A DNA stretch of 64,000 nucleotides, taken from NCBI GenBank assembly GCA_023213395.1, contig CM041465.1, positions 32,743,741 through 32,807,740 on the forward strand. Direction: 5' to 3'. The translations under genes and the position numbers were made by a program. Within the stretch, counting starts at the first letter, position 1; every line of letters begins with the position of its first letter. Origin of the DNA: Cycas panzhihuaensis. Its lineage: Eukaryota; Cycadophyta. Below, one piece after another: positions 1-10,800 of the stretch. The notes under the pieces were generated by a model, which saw only the letters and a program-made list of their open reading frames with translations, was not told where the DNA came from and made no database searches.

Positions 1-880
1 CAAACACAAATGAACAAATGCAAATTTGCTTTAATATTTATTTTTTCCTTTTTTTTAGGTTTGTTTTTAATTAAAGTGAATTTAATAATTGATTCAGGTC
101 CGTCCCACCTACTCTAGGCCGCCCCCCTCTCGGTCACATCATTCTAATATGACCATGACCCTATTATGAAAAGGGTTTAAAATTTTAATTTCTTATTTAT
201 TATTATTTATTAATTTATTTATTAAGCAAAATAGGGGTACCTATGATTTTTTCCCTATAACTTCCTTATACAGAGTCAAAATCTAATTCTGGAAGAAACG
301 TCAAATTCCTGACTCAGACACAAACATTTTGACTAGCCTTTCAAGCTTTTTGGATGCCATTCTAATTAGAAAGTCCTTGGTTTAATTCAAATCTTTATTC
401 TCGCTATGGTAAGTTTAGGTACGTGCCTCTAACCCATAATTCTCTTCACATTCTTGCTTTAATTTAATATATAATTAATTATTTTTCAAATTTATCAAGT
501 AACTACATTATTTACTTGTGTATTTTAATAAATTCATGAAGTTTATTAGATTATTATTTCACTATTTTTTGATGATGTAAATATTTAAATATTTCATTTA
601 ATTTATGATTTATTTTAAGTCACTAATATGCAACAATCATATACTTGATTATTTTTTCACAAATATTTGATTAAAAATCCTATATTTATTGAATAATAAT
701 TACTAAACTTTTAATATTAATGAAATTATTTTCTTTCAATGGCAAAGTAACTAATGATCTCTTTAATATTCAGTGTTAATAAATGAATTTGTCTTTGTGA
801 TCTAGTCACCCTTCACCTATTGTTAAAGGTTAATGACCTCTTTACTTTTCCTCTAAGAAAGATCTCTAATCATTATTTTT
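1..880. other. AT-rich flank, no gene seen
   Basis: No coding stretch, RNA gene or LTR pair is recognisable. A short GC-rich patch lies near 100-135 in otherwise T/A-rich DNA. The 5' LTR of RE1 would be expected around here, but nothing resembles the RE1 3' LTR at 17791-18106, so it is either lost or too diverged to see. Confidence 0.5.
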
Positions 881-989
881 TCTCAATATGGCACTTATGT
901 TGGGAACAATCTCCTGTGTACTAATTCCAATATTAATTGACTTTAATTATGCTAACTAAAAAAATAGAATATCCCATCAGCTTAAATAA

Positions 990-1840
990 TAAAAGATATG
1001 GCAATATGTCACAAGTGAGTTCCCAAAATCTAAAGATGAAATATCATAAGCTTATATGGTCTATCTAATGAACTGTGATGGAGCCCTAGGTACCATCCTA
1101 TCCTCCTTCTCCCCAAACATCAGTAGGTAGTTCTTTAAAATAGATGATCTAGCCACTGTCTAAAAAACTCTTAATGAAAATTATGATAGGGTTGATACAC
1201 AATAATTAGCTATGTTAGAATAATAAATGTATGATTTAAATTATAAAGATTTTTCTAAAGTCAAAGATTTCTTATCTAAACTTCAACTCATTAACAAAGA
1301 CCTAGAGAATTGTATCAAATCTTCTACAAAAGTAGGTGACAAAGAAGTTAGTATAATGCATGCAAAAGATGATGATACACTTGTTTGTCTTGCAATTAAT
1401 AAATTACTAAAATAGTTTAATCTCTTCAAAATTGCTTGTCAACAAGTAGGACATCCACCAATTACTTTTAATCAATTAGTGAATCAACTTATTGAACATC
1501 AAAACATGTTGATTCAGACTGGAAAATTAAAAGATCCTTCACAGGTCATTTTTTCCAGGTCACAATCATTTACTAAATCTAAACATCAAAATAACTATCA
1601 AAACAGTCATCATCATCATCCCAAATTCCAAAGACCTCATAAAGGTTCATCTACTCAAAATAATTCTAATCATAACACCAAGTATTTTGGATTTCCTAAA
1701 TCTCATAATACCTCTAAACAATCAATTCTAAAAAGGAATACCACCAATAGTAATTCTAATCAGAACATCAATCATGTTTACTATCATAAAAAGGATCACA
1801 CCATTGATATATATAGGAACCGAATTATCTCTGAAGCCTA
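990..1840 (+). pseudogene. RE1 gag remnant (UBN2-type capsid, degenerate zinc knuckle)
   Basis: Open pieces at 1227-1415 and 1479-1841 are in the same frame, separated by one stop and a short gap, and read as a copia gag: a helical region (LSKLQLINKDL, LVCLAINKLL) followed by a Ser/Asn/His/Gln-rich tail. The His run near 1609-1620 belongs to this low-complexity tail. The nucleic-acid-binding zinc knuckle is still visible as VYYHKKDHTIDIYRNR, where the expected Cys residues are replaced by Tyr, His and Tyr. The N-terminal part before 1227 contains stops and frameshifts. Gag would form the virus-like particle in the cytoplasm. It is not functional. Confidence 0.8.
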
Positions 1841-1929
1841 GAAAGCTTCTAAAGGGATCCAATCTTGATCTAATAATCCTCATCACTCTCTAACTGATTC
1901 TACAATAGCTTTTTCAGCACCAACCACTC

Positions 1930-2648
1930 AACTACCCTTGTGGATTCTTGATTGAGGTGCTTCCTATCATATGACTGGACACCTAGAATATCTCAATCCA
2001 TATCAACCTAATTTAAACTCTAAAGAAGAGATTTCTTTTGGGAGTGGAACCCAACTCAAAGTCAAAAGATCAAGTCATGCTACATTAAAAGATAGGTCAA
2101 TTAATGAAATATTCTATGTTCCAAGCTTATTACATAATCTTCTTTTAGTATATCAAATCTGCCATAAAGATCTTGTCATAGAATTCTGGAAAGATAAGTT
2201 TATTATCAAACAACCATTAAACAAGATTAAACCAATTTCCTCAGGACTTGTAGATCACAAAATAGGTCTTTGCAGCTTAACAAGCCTCCAACATTCTAAA
2301 ACCAAAACTTTTAGTGATTTTATAGCAAAATCTGACCCTGTCAGTAAGCTTTGGCATGCTAGATTTGGTCATACGAGTTACAAAAAACTCCAGTACCTAA
2401 GTAAGAATGATATGGTTTATGGCTTACCTACATTAAAAATTGTCTATGGTGTTTGTGAAGCCTATGTAATAGGCAAACAACACATGGATCCTTTCCCAAA
2501 TCACACTACCTTTCAAGCAAAAACTCCACTTAAACTTATTCATTCTGATATCTGTGGTCCATTTCAAGCTCCTTCATACTTTGGAAGCAGATATTTTGTT
2601 ATATTTATTGATGACTTTTCAAGAAAATGTTAGGTATACATGTTAAAA
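1930..2648 (+). pseudogene. RE1 protease and integrase N-terminal part
   Basis: The protease active-site motif reads LD-stop-GASYHMTG, so the catalytic D-S-G has lost its Ser codon to TGA. An open stretch from 1971 continues through the protease body (PSLLHNLLLVYQI), the GAG-pre-integrase zinc-binding region (LWHARFGHTSYKKLQ, then C..AYVIGKQH with the second Cys missing), and the first strand of the DDE integrase core (PLKLIHSDICGPF; FIDDFSRK contains the first catalytic Asp). The expected WVY is C-stop-VY. The reading frame then runs into the foreign 78-bp segment X at the inversion junction. Confidence 0.9.
2552..2648 (+). repeat. Segment Y, left copy (inverted duplicate of 20606-20702)
   Basis: This is 97 bp of copia integrase sequence. 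I compared it base by base with the reverse complement of 20606-20702 and found no mismatch. Here it ends the 5' half of RE1; at the other site it begins the 3' half. Confidence 0.95.
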
Positions 2649-2724
2649 AGTATTTAACAAACTTACTCCACCTCATCTCTCTCTCTCTCAAATGTCCTTA
2701 AACCTTTTATAATGTTCCCTCTAC
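2647..2724. repeat. Segment X, left copy (inverted duplicate of 20703-20780)
   Basis: This 78 bp includes a 13-bp CT microsatellite at about 2677-2689. It equals the reverse complement of 20703-20780 without any mismatch I can find. It belongs to the gag of RE2, not to RE1. It overlaps segment Y by two to three A residues, which is a possible microhomology at the junction. Confidence 0.95.
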
Positions 2725-3575
2725 AAGGATGATTTACCTATTAACTTATAAACAACAATCCTTACCTTCTCATTGGAGTTGAAATATTTTAGTTTGAAGT
2801 ATTTCTCAATGTTGAGAAGCTAATCTTTTAATTCTCCTTCACTCTTAATCTCTCTATTAGAGGTTGTTGGTCTTAGCTTTCTCATCTCAAACTAGAATGC
2901 ACTTTTCTTATTTCTTTGCTCTCCTCTCCTAGGGGTTTCAATTAAGGATTTAGTAGTCATTATATATTATTCATCATCATGTTATCTATCTCTCTTCTTA
3001 TTTCTCTTACTTGAGCACTCATGAGTTGATGGCTCTCAAGATCTACCTCTCTTCCTAATGCTCTTAGTGTTCTAAGCTCTCTCAGTCCTCTCTTACCCAA
3101 TTATTTGTAGAAGGTCATCTCAAAATCCTTTTATTATTCTCGTTATAGCTCTTTATCTATTCTTACAAGCTATAAATAGTCTCTATTAAGAATTTCATTC
3201 TATGAGCTTCTTTTTCGTCATGAAATATCCTCTATATTTATGTTTTCAAGATTGCAATCTTCTTGATCTTTATGAGATACTTGGGCATAATCCCTATAAA
3301 ATGATTTTACCTTTCTAATGATGTTTCTTTCTTACCAAATTAGGTCCCTTTTTTTCTTAGAGTTGAGTAATCTATTAAGTCCTTGTCAATTGCTTAAGTT
3401 TCAACTATGAAACTACCTCTATCACTAAAGAGATTGTTAGAGTTTTCTAGTTCCATAGCATTTATCATCTTGAAGGTTTGATAAGTTCTTCAAAGCTTCC
3501 ACTTAGAAGGAGCATAAATAGCTTCCACCTTTTCTTTAATAGTTTCCTATGCTTTCACCTTATTGCTTTGATACC
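2725..3575 (-). pseudogene. RE2, 5' half of a Ty3/gypsy-type gag
   Basis: Read on the minus strand from about 3575 downward, this follows directly on an LTR end and primer-binding site, as gag should. Several stretches are rich in charged helices, with an R/E-rich segment around 3000-3100, and near 2730-2800 comes INIEKYFKLKYFN-like sequence typical of the start of the gypsy gag domain. Stops and frameshifts are frequent. The gag continues, not here, but on the plus strand at 20703 onward. Family assignment rests on position and on the downstream half, so it is moderately secure. Confidence 0.6.
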
Positions 3576-3577
3576 GA
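3564..3577 (-). other. RE2 primer-binding site
   Basis: On the minus strand the sequence reads TCGGTATCAAAGC, close to the TGGTATCAGAGC site that pairs with initiator-Met tRNA. It lies two bases after the putative LTR end TTGTGACA (3580-3587). Confidence 0.65.
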
Positions 3578-3579
3578 CT

Positions 3580-4816
3580 TGTCACAATCCAACCCCTTAC
3601 CTTAACTGAGGGTTAGTTGTGACTCACCCAAGTTTACCAATGAAGCTAATATCAACTTGATCTATTTAAACTGTAGAAGATAAAATTAGAGTTGTGCAAG
3701 TATGCATAGTGGAAAGCATCTTCCCAGAGATGCTACTAATTCAAGTGATTAATGATATTTACAATAGACTTTTAAAATATAATTTCAATAATCACAAATT
3801 ATAGAAAGAATAAAAAGTATCATAATATTATAGTTTGACTTCAATACATCTTATACATATTCAGCTTAACTAAAAAACTAAATTACTTAGATAGATTTTC
3901 CACCTAACAAACTACATTCATAAGGAGGAAAACACTCCTCATCTAGAGCATATAATATAAACGTGGGAGTATTAGTAGGTCACTCAATGCTTAGCCCTTA
4001 AATTCCTAATGATTTCTTTGGTTACATATCTATAATAAAACACTAGTATATTATTTTTAAACTATTGGTTGCACTTTAATTTATGCAGTCCATCTAGAAA
4101 TGTCATAGTAATAAATTATTGTTAAATTATTCCTAAACTTTCTACTATAATTTAATTCATGCACTTTATCTAGAAATGTCATACTACATATGCACCACCA
4201 CTAAGTTAATCTCTTTAAAGTATATCTATATGACCCATATGTCCTATACCATGAAATGCATTTCATAATCCTCCATGTGTTCATACTAGCTTATCATATA
4301 TGTGGGTTATGTGATTCATACCATACAACACTTCCCAAAATGAGACTTTCATCTCAATGGGTTATGTGTTTCATACCACATGACACTCACTAGGAATGAG
4401 GGTTTGAATCCATACCTTACAAGGCTTACTTATGCACATTGAAATAAATAAAGAGGGGTCTCATTCAATCCTTGTGTATGTAAAAATACTAAAGAGGGGA
4501 CTTGCCCAACCCAAATTCCTATTAAAATATATATAAAGGGGACTCACTCAATCCTTATACATAGAAAAATAACTAAAGAGAGGACTTGCTCAACCCTTAA
4601 TGAATGGGAAATCACTTAATATAAACCCTCCAAACAAAACTATAATTTAGCACCTTTAAGGCAATTTTATAAGAATGAAATAATAATAAATACACACATT
4701 TATTCCACTTACTAAAAATATCCCTTCTATGGAATGGAGATAAAATCCTAATAGATTTTCTCCAAGTGTGGATTTACTTGCTCTATGAAATTATTTTAAA
4801 GTATACTTATATAAAA
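3580..4816 (-). repeat. RE2 putative 5' LTR, interrupted by RE3
   Basis: Non-coding sequence upstream of the RE2 primer-binding site ending in TGTGACA on the minus strand, the usual end of a plant gypsy LTR. It contains partly repeated units around 4270-4620 (variants of a GGGTTATGTG-TTCATACCA phrase, and of an AAGAGGGG-ACTTGCTCAACCC phrase about 60-80 bp apart). RE3 interrupts it at 4817; the distal end may continue beyond 14435, but no boundary is visible. Confidence 0.45.
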
Positions 4817-5173
4817 TGTAAGGCTGAGAATTAATCTTAGTGTCGACCCAAGTTCCATTCCATGCAATTACTCATAACATGTAATAACAAGTGAAGGAAA
4901 GGAGATAATTAATATGATCTCCAATGTAATAGATAGGATTTTCATTAATCACTAAGACATAAACATTCCATTAAATGTTGAGCCTTATATATACATAAAA
5001 TAATAGTTATAAAAGGTATTTAAGAATATTAAATGGTTGATCACTCAAAGTATCAATCGACACCTTATATGATTAAATTGTTTTATGAAATAATAAAATA
5101 ATATTACATTAAGTTATAAATATATATTATAATAAATCAATAAGAATTAATGAAGTCAACATTAATTCTTCCA
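4817..5173 (-). repeat. RE3 3' LTR
   Basis: Pairs with 14090-14435 over its whole length. Shared landmarks are TGAGAATTAATCT at the low-coordinate end and the inverted ATTAATG/CATTAAT-rich phrase AGAATTAATGAAGTCAACAT near 5145-5165. On the minus strand it starts TGGAAGAATTAATG, directly after a purine-rich polypurine tract (AAGGGAGGGTCA). Confidence 0.9.
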
Positions 5174-5189
5174 TGACCCTCCCTTAAGG

Positions 5190-6720
5190 ATGAGTTTGTG
5201 AATTTTGATATCGAGGTCAAGATAAAACCTTTTAAATTTGTCATGAGAAAGTGCCTTTGTAAAAAATATATGCAATTGGTTCATTAGTTGGCTTGTAAAC
5301 TAAATCTATTTCACCATTCTAAACATGCTCCCTGATGAAGTAATGGTGTATCTCGATATATTTTGTCCTTGTATAGAACATATGATTCTTGTTCAATTTA
5401 AGAATACGTTGATTATCATAGAATAGAAAAGTAGCTTGTGTCTGAATGCAAGCTCTTTAAGGATCCTTCTAAGTTAGATATCCTTAACAATTACACTAAT
5501 AACATATTTATACTCACCTTTAGTTGAATATAAAGTGATATTAAGCTATTTTTTGTAACTATAGAAAACTAAGGTAGAACCTATGTTAAAATAGTAGCCT
5601 AAGATTGATCTACAACTATCTTTACATCTAGCCTAATTTGCATTTGTATAACCTATCAAGAAATGATTGTCCATATGATAGTAATCAAGCCCAAATTAGA
5701 GAGTACCCCAGATATATCTTAGGATCCTCATTACTACTTTTTAATGTGAAGTCTTAAGCTGATTCATAAACCTTAAGTAGAATAACATATGAAATATCAT
5801 GTTGAATATGTATGAGATAAATTAATTTCCCCACAAGTTGTTTGTACAAAGTAGGATCCACAAGTTTACCATGCTCATCAATGTCTAGTTTTAATCCTAT
5901 CTCCATAGAAGTTGGTGATGGATTGCATTCTTATATATTAAATTTTTGAAGGACTTCTCTTACATATTTAGACTATGAGAGTAAGATATAGCCTAGTTGT
6001 CATTAGGCTTCCATGCTAAGAAAGTAATGAAGCAACACAAGGTTAGTCATCTCAAAGTTATTGTTTAGTTCTTCTTGGAGATATATAATCCACTCTATGA
6101 TATTACCAGTTATCAATAAATCATCAACATAAAGTATAGCCTAAGTGATTCAATTATTATGAATTTTGATATATAAATTTGGATATGAAGATGAGTATAT
6201 AAGTCCATACTTTTAAAAGTATTCATCAATTTTCATATACCAAGTGTGAGGTGATTCCTTAAGGCCATAAAGAGCCTTTTTTAGCTTATAAACTAGGTGT
6301 TATTTTTCACAAACAACATAACCAAGAGGTTATTTAAATATATTTCCTACTATAAATCACCATTTAAGAAGGTACATTTTATATTTATTTGAAAAATAGG
6401 CTAATTAAATTAAGTTGGTAAAGCTAAGACAAGTTTGACAATGGTCATGGTGGTAACTAGTGTAAATGTGTCCTCATAATTAACACCCTCAATCTATTTG
6501 AAACCTTTAGTAACTAAACATGTTTTATGCCATTGAATAGAACCATCTGCATGAAATTTTATTTTGTCTATTTATCTATAATCAATAGGTTTCTTTCCTT
6601 CAAGCAACTTAACTAAGTCCCATATATTATTTTGTAAAATAGAGTCTATCTCTTTATTCATAGATACTTGTTACCTTTTACCTATAAATGCTTCTTCAAA
6701 AGTGGTCAATTCAAGAGCTA
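5190..6720 (-). pseudogene. RE3 reverse transcriptase and RNase H
   Basis: On the minus strand the copia RT C-terminal half and RNase H can be followed with many stops: LVGKLIYL near 5840, QEELNNNFEMTNL near 6050-6080, and the RNase H end HMFYTRTKYIEIHHYFI near 5330-5400 followed by the usual ADILTK-like region. The catalytic YVDD region near 6120-6140 reads LYFMLMIY in the adjoining frame, so a frameshift lies there. RT and RNase H would copy element RNA into DNA in the particle. Non-functional. Confidence 0.8.
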
Positions 6721-6989
6721 ATAATACTTTTACTATTAGGATGAAGTTGGTGGATGATTTAAACTTAGATTACCACTTTGTTTGCTATGGCGATGAGGGA
6801 GCGGAAGAGATTGTCTGCAAATACTATTTGGGGAGATATTTTGAAGTAACCTCATCTTGAATATCTTATATAAGATTGATTGATGTAGATGTTGAAATAG
6901 AGGCAAGTGGCATAGATGATGTATTAAGAGTGTATGATGATAAAGGAGGCAATTATTCTATAATAACATGTTGAGGAGTAGGAGGAGAA

Positions 6990-7397
6990 GCAGATGCTTC
7001 TACAGATTAATCATCAAAGAATAAAATTTGAGTGATATCCAAGTCCTAGCTCTCTTTTGAAAAGATAATATCCTGAGATGTATATATTTATTTAGTAGTA
7101 GGATCATCTAATATATATACTCTATAGCTAGGTTGATAACCAATAAAGATAGATTTCTTGCTTTTATGGTCCAACTTTTTCCTTTATTATTTTAGTATGA
7201 GCATGTATGATATGTAATCAAAAGTACATAAATGTGAAACTATGGGCTTTTAACTTGACCAAGCTTCCTCAATAATAATATTCAATACTGCCTTGGTTGG
7301 TCTCTAGTTTATAAGATAAGTAGTTGTATTAAGGGCTTCAACCTAGAATTGAAGTCCTAAATTCTTAGCGGCAAGCATAGCTTTTCCTTTACTAACC
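6990..7397 (-). pseudogene. RE3 integrase C-terminal part, downstream of the RE4 insertion
   Basis: Minus-strand translation gives KGKAMLAAKNLGLQF-stop-VEALNTTTYLIN near 7330-7397, then the copia integrase tail with IFIGYQPSYRVY near 7130-7160. The first residues join in frame to 10270-10310 on the other side of RE4. Stops replace Trp in the expected FWVEA. Confidence 0.85.
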
Positions 7398-7775
7398 TGA
7401 CAAAATATACAGATTCAAATATCACCTTTGAAACTCTAATGAAAAATATGATACAAGTGTGAGGTGATGAAGATAAAATGATAAATGAAATAAACAAAAA
7501 TGAAGTATATACAATGTAAAAGACAATAACAAAGTTGGAAAATGATCACCTTCCAAATTATTATATTAGTCATGATTACATACTTATAGTATAATTGACC
7601 TTATACTTGACCAATGAGATGAAAGAACCCTTAAGTCCACCAATGGGGACATTTACATGAATATGTGTGAACTCATGCATGCATATCAATATTTAACAAT
7701 AAAATAATACCTATGAGAGTTAAGGGGCACACTTAACAAGATACACAAATAAACATTAAACATTATGCTTTAACA
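7398..7775 (-). repeat. RE4 3' LTR
   Basis: Begins TGACAAAATATAC and ends TTTAACA on the plus strand. It aligns along its whole length with 9887-10264, sharing for example GAAAATGATCACCTTCCAAA (present as GGAAATGATCACC in the other copy). Confidence 0.95.
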
Positions 7776-9874
7776 CCCCCCATATTATTTAATGTCACAT
7801 CTATACATTATGTAGATATTTACTAGAATAAATGAAGATTAGTTCTATATAGTACTAGCTATATCTTCAAGCTACAAATAAAATCTAGTGAAGTCTGTAT
7901 GAACAAAGGTCCATCTACTAGAATGTATATATAACTAGTCACTATAACTGTTAGTTGAATAGGAAGCTCTTTTGGATACATCGTTTAATTAAATAGTCAA
8001 CTCCATTTTGAAATTAAGTCTCTAGGTAAATGAGTTAAGTAGCTACATTCATGTTTGAGGCAACCAATTTATGGCTCCTTCATTCTCCTTTGAGGTGACT
8101 AATGTATGGGTCCTTTAAAGGTAAGAGCAAGAAATGTGCTTTTATATAGCATCATCTGCTAAAAATAAATAATATAAAAACCAACAAGAAATACCAGATG
8201 TTATTTATAAGAATTAACTCTCATAAGTAAAGAAAGGGGTTCTTAAGATCCTTAAACAATTATAAATAAGCAATTTTTATCTAAATTTGAACCAAACATA
8301 CTTACTCCTACTTCCAAATACAAAAATAATATCACCATGCTATCAAGAATGGTAAAAAACTATAGGATATATGAAATTAAATTTGAAAATTATCATGCAA
8401 TGCACTTTTTATAAAGTTTTAACCATTTACATAAACTTTGGTAATTAAAATACTAGCCCTCTAAATTTTGAAGTATGCCTTGTGACCACCATTTTAACCA
8501 TTTCAAAACAATAAATCTAACATAACTAATAGCACTAAATTTTGACATTCCTGTGAAGAGTTATGAGGAAAAAAACACTAATAACCCTTAAAAAATCACA
8601 CCATCCTTTAGAAAATAAAAACAAAACTTTTATTTTATCAAATATAAAATAAAAGTTTTGAAAAAAAAAGTTTCAATTGAGTTAACTTCATTTTTTAAGT
8701 CCACCATTTTTTTGCTTAGCCCCTAGGTCATATGGATTATCCATATGACCATCTATTATCTGCAAAATTAAATCTAAAATATATCTAATGTGACTAAATT
8801 AAATCAACCATATGCAACGTTTTTAGGGTTCAAAAATATTTTAGCTTAAAAATTTTTGTGCCTATAATTTTATCATGAATTAATTCCAAATTCATCATGA
8901 AGAATTTATCTTCATGGGAATGATTAAGGTAGCTGAGATTTTTGCTCATTGGGTGACTCTAAATCTACAAGGGTTAAACTACAAAGTGGGTGATTACATA
9001 TTCATATATAAGTGAGTAAGGCAGTTCATATCTTCATAGCTATTAAACTATTAAGCTTGGGCTCCATATTTCCCAGGGTTTGTGTAAGTGGTTTGAAAGG
9101 GTGTCTCTTCATGTGAGCAAAGGGTGTGGTAAAAATTAGTTAGGTGATAGTCTGGTGGCTGATGAACTTCTCTTCCATGAGGCTAATAATAGTTTTATAT
9201 AGCTATTATTTTGTGGTGATGGTAAATATCTCCTCTAAGTGGCTTCTTCTCTGATCGATCTATTATACCCATCTACATTTAGGTGTGTAACTTCCTTCCT
9301 TACATATAACTTATTTCTCTATATTCAAAAGTAGAGGGTAGTATGGATGTATTCTCCATTGGTGGTGCATTATAGGAAATGATTGTGGATTCTCTATTGA
9401 TAGTGAATTAGAGGATATGACTCCATTGATGGGCATTCTCTATTAATAGTAAGATGTAGTCTATATCTACATTCTATGGCTTCAAGGGTAAGCAAGTATG
9501 GGTTGTAGTTAGCTCCCCTATATTTTATGTTAAAACCATATGACATTGGGATTCTCTTTGGGATTTGAGTGTTATAATAGACAAATGGATAATAGAGCTT
9601 TGCTTACTTTTATCTTCTGTGGCAAAAAGAATTTGTCCCTTATTCCAGGCAACTATCATTCTCCTTGAAACCATGGTTGATGGCTGCTTCCGTTTACATC
9701 AAGAATTATTTGCCATCTGTTATGTAGATAAGTGGACATGGATGGATGGGTGGCTATGTAGTAGGACATTCAACTCCCCTAATATATGATTCATAACTTC
9801 CTAAACTGGTTTGTAACACAAGCTCAAATCGTTTACAGAATCTTCACCTTACCATAGTGACATGGATTTAACTC
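7776..9874 (-). other. RE4 internal region, non-coding
   Basis: About 2.1 kb with no convincing protein in six frames; open stretches such as 9565-9789 show no family resemblance. Between about 9340 and 9460 a phrase like ATTCTCTATTGATAGTGAAT recurs loosely. Parts near 8480-8740 (GTATGCCTTGTGACCAC, TTAGCCCCTAGG) resemble, in reverse orientation, sequence near 16310-16560. Confidence 0.6.
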
Positions 9875-9886
9875 ACTCTAATACCA
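9875..9886 (-). other. RE4 primer-binding site
   Basis: Minus-strand TGGTATTAGAGT directly abuts the end of the 5' LTR (TTTTGTCA). It is one or two bases from the initiator-Met tRNA complement TGGTATCAGAGC. Confidence 0.85.
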
Positions 9887-10264
9887 TGACAAAATACACA
9901 AATTCAAAGATGACCTTTGAAACTATAATTAAAAAAATATGATATAAGTATGAGGTAATAAAGATAAAATAATAAATGAAATAAACAAAACTAAAGTATA
10001 TATAATGCAAAAGATAATAACAAAGTGGGGAAATGATCACCTTCCAAATTATTATATTAGGCATGATTACATACTTATAGTATAATTGACCTCATGTTTG
10101 ACCAATGAGATGAAAGAACCTTTAAGTTCACTAATGGGGATGTTTACATACATAGGTGTGCACTCATACACGCATGTCAATATTACAATAAAATAATACC
10201 TATGAGAGTTAAAGGGGACACTTAATAAGATATATAAATAAATATTAAACATTATGTTTTAACA
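9887..10264 (-). repeat. RE4 5' LTR
   Basis: Partner of 7398-7775, same length. It ends TTTTAACA followed at once by TAACC, the right copy of the target duplication. Confidence 0.95.
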
Positions 10265-10269
10265 TAACC

Positions 10270-10800
10270 AAGGTCTAATTCAATCTCTCAGTAACTCCAT
10301 TTTTTTGAGGTATATAAGGGGAAAAAAATTGTTATTGATGTCATTATCATTATGGAATTGGGTGAATTCATTTGATGTTTATTTACCTTCATTATCACAA
10401 CAAAGGATTTTAATTGGCTTTCTAGATTCTAGTTCAACACCATGCTTAAATTCTTTGAATTTATTAAGTGATTCTAATTTCTACCTCAAGAAATAGCCCC
10501 AAACTTTTTTGGAATAATCATTAATGAATGTAATGAAATATCAACAACCACCAAAGGATGCTTATGACATTAGTCCATAGATATTTGAATATACTAAGCC
10601 TAAAGGTTCCTTGGCACACCAAGCTCTTCCATCTAACCTAAATAGAGCTAGATGATGTTTGCCCATAATGAAAGCCTTGTAAATATATTTTTTCTACTTT
10701 ATATTAGGTATTCCATGTACCATATTTAATTTGCAAAGTAGATGAAAGTTGTTCATGTTCAAATGACCTAACCATTGATGTCATAATTAGTCTTTTAGGA
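10270..10800 (-). pseudogene. RE3 integrase core, upstream of the RE4 insertion
   Basis: Minus strand: YFITFINDYSKKVWGYFL near 10510-10560 holds the first catalytic Asp, and ILCCDNEGK near 10390-10410 the second. The TPQQNG-like region reads YLKKMELLRD close to 10270-10310, frame-shifted by single-base changes. GAG-pre-integrase sequence lies near 10700-10800. After removal of RE4 the frame joins 7397. Several stops break it. Confidence 0.85.

Larger units (their letters stand above)
960..2648 (+). mobile_element. RE1, 5' half of a Ty1/copia element (gag, protease, start of integrase)
   Basis: This is the 5' half of a copia-type LTR retrotransposon: gag, zinc-knuckle remnant, protease, GAG-pre-integrase and the first part of the integrase core follow in the usual order on the plus strand. 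It stops abruptly at 2648, just after the integrase motif FIDDFSRK and the residues VYMLK. The remainder (integrase, RT, RNase H, 3' LTR) lies on the minus strand at 17791-20702 and begins with an exact copy of the last 97 bp of this half. The left end is approximate because no 5' LTR is recognisable. Confidence 0.85.
7398..10264 (-). mobile_element. RE4, 2.87-kb LTR element without recognisable pol
   Basis: Two 378-bp LTRs (7398-7775 and 9887-10264) start TG and end CA and enclose 2.1 kb. The element is flanked by the 5-bp target duplication TAACC (7393-7397 and 10265-10269). A primer-binding site follows the right LTR on the minus strand, and a polypurine tract (ATATGGGGGG) precedes the left LTR, so it is a minus-strand element. 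No gag, RT or integrase is visible inside. It was probably non-autonomous and mobilised by another element. Confidence 0.93.

Noticed and set aside
1603-1625. His-rich run as a metal-binding protein
   Set aside because: It is a CAT repeat inside the low-complexity tail of the RE1 gag.
9565-9789. Small gene inside RE4
   Set aside because: 74 codons, no domain, no counterpart elsewhere; open frames of this size are expected by chance over 64 kb.
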